A DNA stretch of 25,584 bases. Origin: JAXFPC01 sp034180005. Its GTDB lineage: Bacteria > Bacillota > Negativicutes > Acidaminococcales > Acidaminococcaceae. Positions within the stretch are counted from its first letter, which is position 1. Each line of letters opens with the position of its first letter. The translations under genes were made by a program, and so were the position numbers. The notes under the pieces are model-generated. The model did no database searches, was not told the DNA's origin, and saw only the letters and a program-made list of their open reading frames with translations. This document shows, piece after piece, positions 6,614-13,677 of this stretch. The DNA lies in assembly GCA_034180005.1 (NCBI GenBank), contig JAXFPC010000055.1, forward strand, positions 1 through 25,584, written 5' to 3'.

Positions 6614-7786
6614 ATGCCTGAATTGGGTGAAAAAGATTCCAGACCTAGTTGGGTTCCGTTGGAAAAGGATCCAAACTTTGCGTGTTCTGTAATGAGTGGA
6701 ATTGACAGTTCCGTAAATAGTGTTAGTGAGGAGAAATATACACCCCAGGTACCTATCAGAAAGTTTGCCAAACGCAAGCGGTTCACCCCGGAAGAAATTG
6801 TGGCGGGAGTTGCTGCCGGAGACAGGGTGATGCTTTCGAGAGCGATTACTTTGATTGAAAGCAATTCGCCTAAGGATTTTGACAAAGCTCAACGAGTATT
6901 GCAGGCTTTGCTTCCACGCACAGGTAAGGCTCTGCGCATCGGCATAACAGGCGTTCCCGGCGCAGGTAAAAGTACTTTTATCGAATCGTTCGGACAGGTG
7001 TTGTGCCAGAACGGTCATAAGGTTGCCGTTTTGGCGGTAGATCCCTCCAGTTCCATAACTGGAGGATCTATTCTGGGCGATAAAACACGTATGCAGAATC
7101 TTTCCCGTGAGCCGAATTGTTTTATTAGGCCTTCGCCATCTAAAGGAACATTGGGCGGCGTGGCACGAAAGAGCAGAGAGACTATGCTGCTTTGCGAAGC
7201 GTCGGGATGCGACGTTATCCTTGTGGAAACTGTTGGTGTAGGGCAATCCGAAACTACGGTGCGTAACATGGTTGACTTCTTTATGCTGATAGTTCTTACC
7301 GGTGCGGGTGATGATCTGCAGGGCATTAAGAAAGGGATTATGGAATTGGCGGATGCCATAGTAGTCAACAAGGCTGATGGTGATAATCTGCCCAAGGCCA
7401 TAGTTACTCAGGGAGAGTATGAGAGGATGATAGAATTTATCCGTCCGGCCACCGAAGGTTGGAAGACTCATGCTTATAAATGTTCCGCCTATACCAGAGA
7501 AGGTCTGCCGGAGTTATGGGGTGTTATGCTGGATTTCGCAAATACCACTAAGGCATCGGGCGTGTTTGAAAAAAGACGTAAAAGCCAGATACTTTCCTGG
7601 GTACACAGCATGATTGACGAGCATCTGCATAATTTGTTCTTTGAAGATCCTCTTATCAGAGGGCGTATGCCGGCAGTTATGGAGGCTGTTGTCAACGGTG
7701 TCGTTTCGCCGAGTCAGGCGGTGTCGGAGCTTATAAGAGCTTTTGACATGGACAGGGCTGCTGCAAAGCACCTGGAAAATCGTTGA
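6614..7786 (+). CDS. meaB: MeaB/ArgK-family GTPase, mutase chaperone
   Basis: 390 residues, ATG at 6614 with GAGGTG (6603-6608) overlapping the mutB stop. G3E-type P-loop GTPase: Walker A GVPGAGKST (113-121), AVDPSSSITGGSILGDKTRM (141-160), the conserved SPSKGTLGGVA (174-184), VETVGVGQSET (204-214) and base-recognition NKAD (252-255). MeaB gates adenosylcobalamin loading into methylmalonyl-CoA mutase and protects it from inactivation, which its place after mutB supports; older annotations call the family ArgK (lysine/arginine/ornithine transport ATPase). It has about 60 extra N-terminal residues before the EEIVAGVAAGDRVMLSRAITLIES start typical of shorter MeaB proteins, including PLEKDPNFACSVMSGID and a basic PIRKFAKRKRF stretch. 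A strong terminator follows. Confidence 0.95.
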   Translation: MPELGEKDSRPSWVPLEKDPNFACSVMSGIDSSVNSVSEEKYTPQVPIRKFAKRKRFTPEEIVAGVAAGDRVMLSRAITLIESNSPKDFDKAQRVLQALLPRTGKALRIGITGVPGAGKSTFIESFGQVLCQNGHKVAVLAVDPSSSITGGSILGDKTRMQNLSREPNCFIRPSPSKGTLGGVARKSRETMLLCEASGCDVILVETVGVGQSETTVRNMVDFFMLIVLTGAGDDLQGIKKGIMELADAIVVNKADGDNLPKAIVTQGEYERMIEFIRPATEGWKTHAYKCSAYTREGLPELWGVMLDFANTTKASGVFEKRRKSQILSWVHSMIDEHLHNLFFEDPLIRGRMPAVMEAVVNGVVSPSQAVSELIRAFDMDRAAAKHLENR

Positions 7787-7816
7787 AACTAAGGAACTAT
7801 TACGAGAGGATTTATT

Positions 7817-7859
7817 AAAAACAAGGACACGGTCATCATGACCGTGTCCTTGTTTTTTT
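7817..7859 (+). terminator. Terminator of the mutA-mutB-meaB operon
   Basis: Perfect 15-bp stem ACAAGGACACGGTCA (7821-7835) with TGACCGTGTCCTTGT (7839-7853), 3-nt loop, then TTTTTT; flanking A's could lengthen the stem. Confidence 0.93.
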
Positions 7860-7930
7860 ATCAAGTATTGTAAAAAATGCAATATAAAATTGAAAGATAT
7901 TGCTGAGAATAAAAATTCTTGCTTTCGGAC

Positions 7931-7959
7931 TTGATAAACCTACCGCTTTGGTGTAATAA
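7931..7959 (+). promoter_or_regulatory. Promoter of the rrf2-metF-metH operon
   Basis: TTGATA (7931-7936), 17-nt spacer, TAATAA (7954-7959); predicted start about 7966, giving a leader of roughly 33 nt to the regulator gene. Confidence 0.5.
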
Positions 7960-7998
7960 TATAAGACATGTTTAGGATTTGCGTGAAGAGGTGAGAGA

Positions 7999-8424
7999 AT
8001 GATATCTACCAGAGGAAGATATGCCATAAGAGTTCTGCTGGATTTGGCCGAAAATTCTAATGGAAACTATATACCTATGAAAGATGTTGCGTTGCGGCAG
8101 GAAATTTCTTTGAAATATTTGGAGCGTATAGTGCCGACTCTGACGAAAAACAACCTTGTCGAGGGGCAGCATGGAAAAGGCGGCGGCTATCGCCTGACAA
8201 GGATGCCTGAAGAATATACTGTGTGGGAGATTCTATGTTTGACGGAAGGCGATATGGCTCCGGTATCCTGTCTGAAGCAGGGGCAAACTGATTGCGGTAG
8301 AGCTTCCGAGTGCAAAACACTTCCGATGTGGAAGGAATACTACGATATTACGAAGCGATATTTTTCTGAAATTACCATTGCAGATTTGTTGAACAGAAAA
8401 ACGGAACCCATGTATATAATTTGA
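7999..8424 (+). CDS. Rrf2-family transcriptional regulator
   Basis: 141 residues; ATG at 7999 with AGAGGTGAG (7988-7996) directly upstream. The N-terminal winged helix begins MISTRGRYAIRVLLDLAE, with the recognition region around ISLKYLERIVPTL and the wing GQHGKGGGYRLTR typical of Rrf2 proteins. A cysteine cluster SCLKQGQTDCGRASECKT (about residues 89-106) gives C-x7-C-x5-C, close to the Fe-S ligand set of IscR and NsrR relatives, so Fe-S or redox sensing is possible. The family also includes CymR, which controls sulfur amino acid genes. Here the gene is first in an operon with metF and metH (18-nt gap), so methionine or one-carbon control with autoregulation is a reasonable inference, but no operator was identified. 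Confidence 0.88.
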   Translation: MISTRGRYAIRVLLDLAENSNGNYIPMKDVALRQEISLKYLERIVPTLTKNNLVEGQHGKGGGYRLTRMPEEYTVWEILCLTEGDMAPVSCLKQGQTDCGRASECKTLPMWKEYYDITKRYFSEITIADLLNRKTEPMYII

Positions 8425-8442
8425 ACAATTCGGAGGGAAAAA

Positions 8443-9315
8443 GTGAATTCGTCAAAAATAACAGAAATTTTAAATAATGGGAAGGTGTCGGTTTCCTGTG
8501 AACTTTTTCCGCCAAAAAAAGGCACTGAGTTGCATGATGCTTTGGCAATAGTAGAAAGAATTGTTCAGATAAGACCTTCTTATATGAGCGTGACATACGG
8601 AGCGGGCGGCACTTCAGCAGGCCATACGGTTGCTGTTGCCGAGCATATAGGAAGATTGGGGGTGCCGGCTTTAGCGCATCTTACCTGCGTCAAAGCAGAT
8701 GAAAAGCAGTTGTTCGATGTGTTGACATATCTTCGTAATAGCGGCGTCGGCAATGTTTTGGCTTTGCGGGGTGACGTGCCGGCGGATGCTCGTGGAGAAA
8801 CAAAAGGATGTTTTGAGCATGCAAGCCAACTGATACGTTTTATAAAGGAAAACGGCGATTTCTGCGTCGGAGGAGCAGCTTATCCGGAAGGACATCCTGA
8901 GGCCGGTTCGTTGGAGGCGGATATCAAAAATACAAAATTTAAGATTGAGGCCGGAGTAGACTTTTTGGTTACGCAAATGTTTTTTGACAACAGCGTTCTG
9001 TATAATTACATGTTCCGACTTTTGTCAGCAGGAATCAGCGTCCCCGTGGTGCCGGGAATCATGCCTGTGACTAACGCCGGACAGATCAGACGTATTTGCG
9101 AACTGAGCGGTACGAAACTGCCGCCTCAGTTCCGCTCAATGGTGGAAAAGTTTGCCGATAAACCGGCGGCTTTGCAACAAGCTGGTATAGCTTATGCAAC
9201 AGGCCAGATTATAGATTTGATCGCTAACGGTTTTGAAAATATTCACGTGTACACGATGAATAAACCTGAAATAATCGGCGGTATTATGGAAAATCTTTCG
9301 GAGATAGTGGCATGA
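8443..9315 (+). CDS. metF: 5,10-methylenetetrahydrofolate reductase
   Basis: 290 residues, GTG start at 8443 with GGAGGG at 8432-8437. It reduces 5,10-methylene-THF to 5-methyl-THF, the methyl donor for MetH, using bound FAD. Family signs: VSCELFPPKKG near the N-terminus, SYMSVTYGAGGTSAGHT (about 47-63), ALAHLTCV, NVLALRGDVPAD (about 103-114), KIEAGVDFLVTQMFFDN (about 167-183) and VVPGIMPVTN. Length matches the E. coli enzyme. The stop overlaps the next gene by ATGA (9312-9315), indicating translational coupling to the MetH activation protein. Confidence 0.95.
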   Translation: MNSSKITEILNNGKVSVSCELFPPKKGTELHDALAIVERIVQIRPSYMSVTYGAGGTSAGHTVAVAEHIGRLGVPALAHLTCVKADEKQLFDVLTYLRNSGVGNVLALRGDVPADARGETKGCFEHASQLIRFIKENGDFCVGGAAYPEGHPEAGSLEADIKNTKFKIEAGVDFLVTQMFFDNSVLYNYMFRLLSAGISVPVVPGIMPVTNAGQIRRICELSGTKLPPQFRSMVEKFADKPAALQQAGIAYATGQIIDLIANGFENIHVYTMNKPEIIGGIMENLSEIVA

Positions 9316-9938
9316 AATATGACAGAAAAGAAGCGCTCCGTTATCTGCGGGCGACTCCTGATGATGAAGCTGCCGCAACATTGGCGGACACGGTGTATCT
9401 AAAATTGCGCAATGAGATGCAGCCGCGTCATATTTTATTGTGTTGCGATTGCGCTGCGGATGATGAGGGAGTTACTCTTGACAACGGCGTCCGATTTACT
9501 TCGAGAGCGTTAGGAAAGCATCTTCAAGGCTGTCGCAAACTGTTGCTTTTGGCCGCTACTCTAGGAAGTAAAGTGGATATCGCCATAAGAAGACTTTCTT
9601 TGACGAGTGTTGCCGAAGGTGCGGCGGCGCAAGCGGTAGCAGCAGCTCTTATAGAAAGCTATTGTGATGAGATTCAGAGCGGCGCGGACACGCAAGGATT
9701 GTTGCAGCGTCCGCGCTTTTCACCCGGATACGGGGACTGGGACTTGGCGGAACAGCATAAACTTTTTGCCGTGACGAACTGCTCCAAAGTTATAGGTCTT
9801 ACTCTGACTGAGGGTATGATGATGGCGCCGTCAAAATCCGTTACGGCAGTTATAGGCTTATCAGAGGACGGAATGTGCGTGCAAAATAAATGCATGGCCT
9901 GCGGCAACGTTGATTGTCCGTACAGAGAGGAGAAATAA
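9312..9938 (+). CDS. Stand-alone methionine synthase activation protein with C-terminal cysteine cluster
   Basis: 208 residues, ATG at 9312 overlapping the metF stop. It resembles the C-terminal activation domain of cobalamin-dependent methionine synthase, which binds S-adenosylmethionine and remethylates oxidised cob(II)alamin. PRFSPGYGDWDLAEQHKLF (about 133-151) corresponds to the RxSPGYxxxPD AdoMet motif, and LTEGMMMAPSKSVTAVIGLS to the following conserved stretch. Full-length MetH of E. coli carries this domain at its own end; here the MetH encoded next lacks it. The tail has Cys189, Cys194, Cys197 and Cys202 (C-x4-C-x2-C-x4-C, ending CPYREEK), which could bind zinc or an Fe-S cluster. 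The gene overlaps the metH ribosome site. Confidence 0.85.
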   Translation: MKYDRKEALRYLRATPDDEAAATLADTVYLKLRNEMQPRHILLCCDCAADDEGVTLDNGVRFTSRALGKHLQGCRKLLLLAATLGSKVDIAIRRLSLTSVAEGAAAQAVAAALIESYCDEIQSGADTQGLLQRPRFSPGYGDWDLAEQHKLFAVTNCSKVIGLTLTEGMMMAPSKSVTAVIGLSEDGMCVQNKCMACGNVDCPYREEK

Positions 9939-9940
9939 AG

Positions 9941-12301
9941 ATGAGCTTTAAAGAGTTATTGGGAAAGGAATTGCTCTTTTTTGACGGCGCTACGGGAACA
10001 CAGCTTCAGGAAAAAGGGCTTGCTCCGGGAGAGTTGCCGGAACGTTGGAATTTTACGCATCCTGAAATTGTTGAAGCGGTACACAGATCCTATTTGGATA
10101 AAGGCGCCAACATAATTAAAACGAATACTTTCGGCGCCAACAGAATAAAATTGGCCGGGACTGATTTGAACGTTCACGACGTTATAACAACTGCGGTGGC
10201 AATAGCTAAAAAGGCATGCGACGGCCGAGCGGATAAATTTGTGGCTCTCAATCTGGGGCCCACAGGGAAACTGCTTGCCCCGTACGGAGATCTTCAATTT
10301 GAGGAAGCGGTGGCTGCCTACAGCGAAATGGTGCGTTGCGGAACGGCGGCCGGAGCAGATCTTATCCTTATTGAAACGATGAGCGATACTTATGAAATAA
10401 AAGCGGCGATTCTCGCTGCCAAAGAAAATTCTGATTTGCCCGTCTGTGTAACCATGACTTTTGACGAAACGGGGAAGCTGCTGACAGGTGCATCTGTAGA
10501 AGCTGCCGCCGCGATGTGTGAAGGACTGGGAGTAGATGCGATAGGTTTTAATTGCGGCATAGGACCTGCGCAAGTGAGAAAATTACTTCCGCAGCTGCTG
10601 GATGCAGTAGAGTTGCCCGTGATTGTCAATCCGAATGCCGGCATGCCGCATCAACGGGACGGAAAAACTTATTTTGACGTTGCTCCTGAAGAATACGCTG
10701 AATTGATGTATCAGCTGGCGACTGACGGAGTGTCCGTATTGGGAGGTTGCTGCGGCACTACGCCGGCTCATATCGGGGCGATGATAGAAAAATGCCTCGG
10801 CATTCGGGCAGGCGGCAGACGCGTATGCACTCATACGGTCGTTACATCTTACGGTAAAGCGGTGAGGTTGGGAGAGGAACCTCTGATAATCGGGGAACGA
10901 ATAAATCCGACCGGCAAAAAGCTTCTGAAAGAAGCGTTGTTGACGGGCGATACGGACTATGTTTGTCGTATGGCTTTGGAGCAGATCGCTGCAGGAAGTC
11001 ATATTTTAGATGTTAATGTCGGTTCTCCGGGAATAGACGAGCCGGAAACTCTGTGCAAAACAGTCAGTGCTTTGCAGGCGATTTCGGATACTCCGCTGCA
11101 GATAGATACGTCAAATTATGAAGCGATGGAAGCGTCTTTGCGCTTATATAACGGCAAGCCGATGCTCAATTCGGTGAGCGGCAAGGAAGAAAGCTTGAAT
11201 AGGGTGCTGCCGTTGGCGGCTAAGTACGGCGCAGTCGTGGTTGCTTTGTGCCTTGACGACGATGGTATTCCGGAAACTTTGGAAGGACGGTCGGTCATTG
11301 CCGAAAAAATTATTGCAAGAGCGGAGCAGTACGGTATCGAGCGTAGGAACATCGTTGTAGATCCTTTGGCGATGACCGTCAGCACCGGCAGTGATAATGC
11401 CAAACTGGCGCTTGCTGTAATAGAAAAAATGCATTCGGCGGGAATTAAGACAGTTATGGGTGTGTCCAACATCTCTTTCGGGCTTCCTGGACGTGATGCT
11501 GTCAACAGCACTTTTTACGCTTTGGCTTTGGCGGCTGGTTTATCCTGCGCTATCATAAATCCGCAAAGCGCGTCGATGATGGATGTTTATCGCGGTTTTA
11601 GAGCTTTGTACGGTTTTGACGACGGTTGCAAAGAATATGTAGCACACTACGCATCCGTTGTTTCGCAGAACACGACAGCTGTCACGGAAACGATGAGTCT
11701 TTACGATGCTATCGTTAAGGGACTGCAGGGTGAAAGCAGAAAAGCTGCGGCGGCATCTTTGGAGGATGAGGCGCCTTTGGATGTGATCAATAAATATATG
11801 ATTCCGGCTCTTGATTATGTGGGCAGTTCTTTTGAGAATAAAACTCTTTTCCTTCCTCAGCTGCTCATGAGCGCCGACGCTGCCAAGGCTGCTTTTGAAG
11901 TAATAAAACAATCGGTTGACGTGGGCGCAACTTTGGGAGAAAAGGTTGTCATTGCAACGGTACACGGCGATATTCACGACATCGGCAAAAATATCGTCAA
12001 AGTTTTGCTGGAAAATTACGGTTACCGAGTGGTGGATCTCGGCAAGGACGTGCCCAAAGAAACTGTTGTACAGGCGGTGAAGGATCATAACGCCAAAATG
12101 GTGGGACTTTCAGCTTTGATGACCACTACTGTCGGCGCGATGGAAGAAACTATAGTAGCACTGCAGGAAGCAACGGATTGTAAAGTTATTGTCGGAGGCG
12201 CCGTGCTGACGGAAGAGTACGCAGCCGGAATAGGCGCTGATTATTATGCTCCCAACGCTGTCAGCGTAGTGAATTATGTCAACAAATTATTGGGTAAATA
12301 A
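9941..12301 (+). CDS. metH: Cobalamin-dependent methionine synthase (without activation domain)
   Basis: 786 residues; an in-frame upstream GTG exists at 9914, but AGAGGAGA (9925-9932) places the start at ATG 9941. Domains in order: homocysteine-binding barrel (about 1-290) with FDGATGTQL, zinc ligands Cys205 (GFNCGIG), Cys270 and Cys271 (GGCCGTTPAHI). Next is the pterin-binding barrel (about 310-560) with IIGERINPTGKK, LDVNVGSPG, PLQIDTSN and GVSNISFGLPGR. The cobalamin cap and Rossmann domain (about 580-786) carry TVHGDIHDIGKNIV, with His679 as cobalt ligand. The fourth, AdoMet-binding activation domain of the 1,227-residue E. coli enzyme is absent and supplied by the preceding gene. It transfers methyl from methyl-THF to homocysteine. 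Confidence 0.96.
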   Translation: MSFKELLGKELLFFDGATGTQLQEKGLAPGELPERWNFTHPEIVEAVHRSYLDKGANIIKTNTFGANRIKLAGTDLNVHDVITTAVAIAKKACDGRADKFVALNLGPTGKLLAPYGDLQFEEAVAAYSEMVRCGTAAGADLILIETMSDTYEIKAAILAAKENSDLPVCVTMTFDETGKLLTGASVEAAAAMCEGLGVDAIGFNCGIGPAQVRKLLPQLLDAVELPVIVNPNAGMPHQRDGKTYFDVAPEEYAELMYQLATDGVSVLGGCCGTTPAHIGAMIEKCLGIRAGGRRVCTHTVVTSYGKAVRLGEEPLIIGERINPTGKKLLKEALLTGDTDYVCRMALEQIAAGSHILDVNVGSPGIDEPETLCKTVSALQAISDTPLQIDTSNYEAMEASLRLYNGKPMLNSVSGKEESLNRVLPLAAKYGAVVVALCLDDDGIPETLEGRSVIAEKIIARAEQYGIERRNIVVDPLAMTVSTGSDNAKLALAVIEKMHSAGIKTVMGVSNISFGLPGRDAVNSTFYALALAAGLSCAIINPQSASMMDVYRGFRALYGFDDGCKEYVAHYASVVSQNTTAVTETMSLYDAIVKGLQGESRKAAAASLEDEAPLDVINKYMIPALDYVGSSFENKTLFLPQLLMSADAAKAAFEVIKQSVDVGATLGEKVVIATVHGDIHDIGKNIVKVLLENYGYRVVDLGKDVPKETVVQAVKDHNAKMVGLSALMTTTVGAMEETIVALQEATDCKVIVGGAVLTEEYAAGIGADYYAPNAVSVVNYVNKLLGK

Positions 12302-12331
12302 GTTTTCTTTCAGTATGGAATTAATAATACG

Positions 12332-12372
12332 AAATAAAAAACAGTCTGTTTGAAGCAGACTGTTTTTTATTT
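12332..12372. terminator. Bidirectional terminator between metH and lrgB
   Basis: Perfect 17-bp stem AAATAAAAAACAGTCTG (12332-12348) with its complement (12356-12372), 7-nt loop. It has T-runs on either strand and lies between convergent genes, so it can stop both transcripts. Confidence 0.92.
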
Positions 12373-12379
12373 CTACAAT

Positions 12380-13087
12380 TTACAATTTTTGCAGCAACGG
12401 CAGCAGAAGTGGAACTAAAATAGAAGTGGCTATGCCGGTAAGTCCAATGGCTACACCTGCGGTTGCCAGCTGCACATGACTGACTCTGGCGCAGGCGCTC
12501 GTCCCCAGTCCGTGACTGGATGCTCCGATAGCGATGCCGGAGGCCAGATCGCTTTTGATACCGCAAAGCTTCAACAGCCTATGATTAAAAGTTGCTCCGA
12601 GCATGCCGGTAAAAATTACAGCGCCTGCAGTCAGCGGCGGAATGCCTCCGATATGCTTGGAAATATCAAGAGCAATAGGAACTGTGACTGATTTTGGCAT
12701 TAATGATAATAGCACTTTAGGACTTGCTCCCATGAAGGTGCCGCACAGATAGACGGTCACTATGGCGACAGTCGAAGCCAAAGTTACGCTGCCGAGGATA
12801 GCGGCTGCATTTTTGCCGATGATTTGGCGATGGCGGTACAGTGGCAGGGCCAACGCTATGGTTGAGGGACCGAGCAGAAAATTGATGAAGTCGGCACCGC
12901 GGGAATAATCATCATAACTCACGTCAGGCGCGTACACCAAAACTGCGATTATCAGCGGGCAAGCGATGACGAAGGGCGGTATTATATTCAGTTCCAGCCG
13001 GTTTACAAGATATTCTGCGAAAGCATAAAATATTACGGTGAGACCGATGCCGAAAAGATGGGAATGAAGAATTATCTCAGGAAACAT
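12380..13087 (-). CDS. lrgB: LrgB/CidB-family membrane protein
   Basis: 235 residues, strongly hydrophobic, with several membrane segments. Family marks include FLLGPSTIALALPLYR (about residues 70-85), the LMPKSVTVPIALDISKHIGG stretch (about 128-147), GAVIFTGMLGATFN and IGASSHGLGTSA (about 188-199). LrgB works with LrgA; in Staphylococcus the pair modulates murein hydrolase export and autolysis, and related PLGG1 proteins transport glycolate and glycerate, so a small-acid transport role is possible. AAAGGA lies upstream of the ATG, and the start overlaps the end of lrgA by 11 nt, so the two genes are translationally coupled. Confidence 0.93.
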   Translation of the reverse strand: MFPEIILHSHLFGIGLTVIFYAFAEYLVNRLELNIIPPFVIACPLIIAVLVYAPDVSYDDYSRGADFINFLLGPSTIALALPLYRHRQIIGKNAAAILGSVTLASTVAIVTVYLCGTFMGASPKVLLSLMPKSVTVPIALDISKHIGGIPPLTAGAVIFTGMLGATFNHRLLKLCGIKSDLASGIAIGASSHGLGTSACARVSHVQLATAGVAIGLTGIATSILVPLLLPLLQKL

Positions 13088-13454
13088 TGGTTTCGTCCTT
13101 TCCGGATTTATTTTTCAGCAGCCGTTCCAGAAAAAAAGCAGTGCTGATGAGTACAGCCAGACTGCAGACAATTATGGTCACAGTGATGGCCGGAAGTTCA
13201 GCTTTGATAACGTCGGTGTAAAGTATGATGCTGACGCCGGCAGGAAGAAAAAACATTCCCATTTGCGATATCAGAAGATCGCAGATATCATGCATCGCTT
13301 TTTCGGGAACAATTTTTGTAAAAAGCAACAGTACAAGGAGCAGCATTCCTAAAAGCGCCGGGGGAAAAGCTATGCCGAGAGCGCTTATAATAGCGGAACT
13401 TATCCATTGCAGCAGCAAAATTATCGCCATGCCTTTCAGTAGAGAATTTGCCAT
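13077..13454 (-). CDS. lrgA: LrgA/CidA-family holin-like protein
   Basis: 125 residues with about four hydrophobic membrane segments and a charged C-terminal tail (ERLLKNKSGKDETNVS). The segments AFPPALLGMLLLVLLL (about 29-44) and LLISQMGMFFLPAGVSII (about 62-79) are typical of the CidA/LrgA family. AGAGGAG precedes the ATG. It is the small, holin-like partner of lrgB, first in the two-gene operon. In pyruvate-responsive systems such pairs take part in overflow metabolism and lysis control; no LytSR-type regulator is next to it here. Confidence 0.92.
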   Translation of the reverse strand: MANSLLKGMAIILLLQWISSAIISALGIAFPPALLGMLLLVLLLFTKIVPEKAMHDICDLLISQMGMFFLPAGVSIILYTDVIKAELPAITVTIIVCSLAVLISTAFFLERLLKNKSGKDETNVS

Positions 13455-13487
13455 AATAATCTCCTCTCTAAAAACGAAAACAGTTAT

Positions 13488-13516
13488 ATTTTCTCACCGG
13501 GTACCGGCTATGTCAA
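13488..13516 (-). promoter_or_regulatory. Promoter of lrgA-lrgB
   Basis: On the minus strand, TTGACA (13516-13511), 17-nt spacer, GAAAAT (13493-13488). The spacer contains CCGG-GTA-CCGG (13497-13507), an inverted repeat ideally placed for a repressor. Confidence 0.5.
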
Positions 13517-13525
13517 CAAAAAAAG

Positions 13526-13619
13526 TTTGACAAAAAATAAAATTTCTTTCTGAAAATAAAATTTATTTGACTTTTTGACTTTTGCTGTTATAATGAAACT
13601 CAAAGGACAATTAGTCAAA
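13526..13619 (+). promoter_or_regulatory. clpB promoter with TTTGACT/AGTCAAA heptamers
   Basis: TTGACT (13567-13572), 16-nt spacer, TATAAT (13589-13594). TTTGACT occurs at 13566-13572 and 13574-13580 (8-bp period), TTTGACA at 13526-13532 and the inverse AGTCAAA at 13613-13619. They resemble halves of the CtsR operator (GGTCAAA repeats) but not its spacing. No CIRCE element (TTAGCACTC-N9-GAGTGCTAA) is present. Confidence 0.6.
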
Positions 13620-13677
13620 GCATACAATAATTTGCTTACAAACAGCAAAGAAGGTTTCATAAAGGAGGTGTAGTGTT

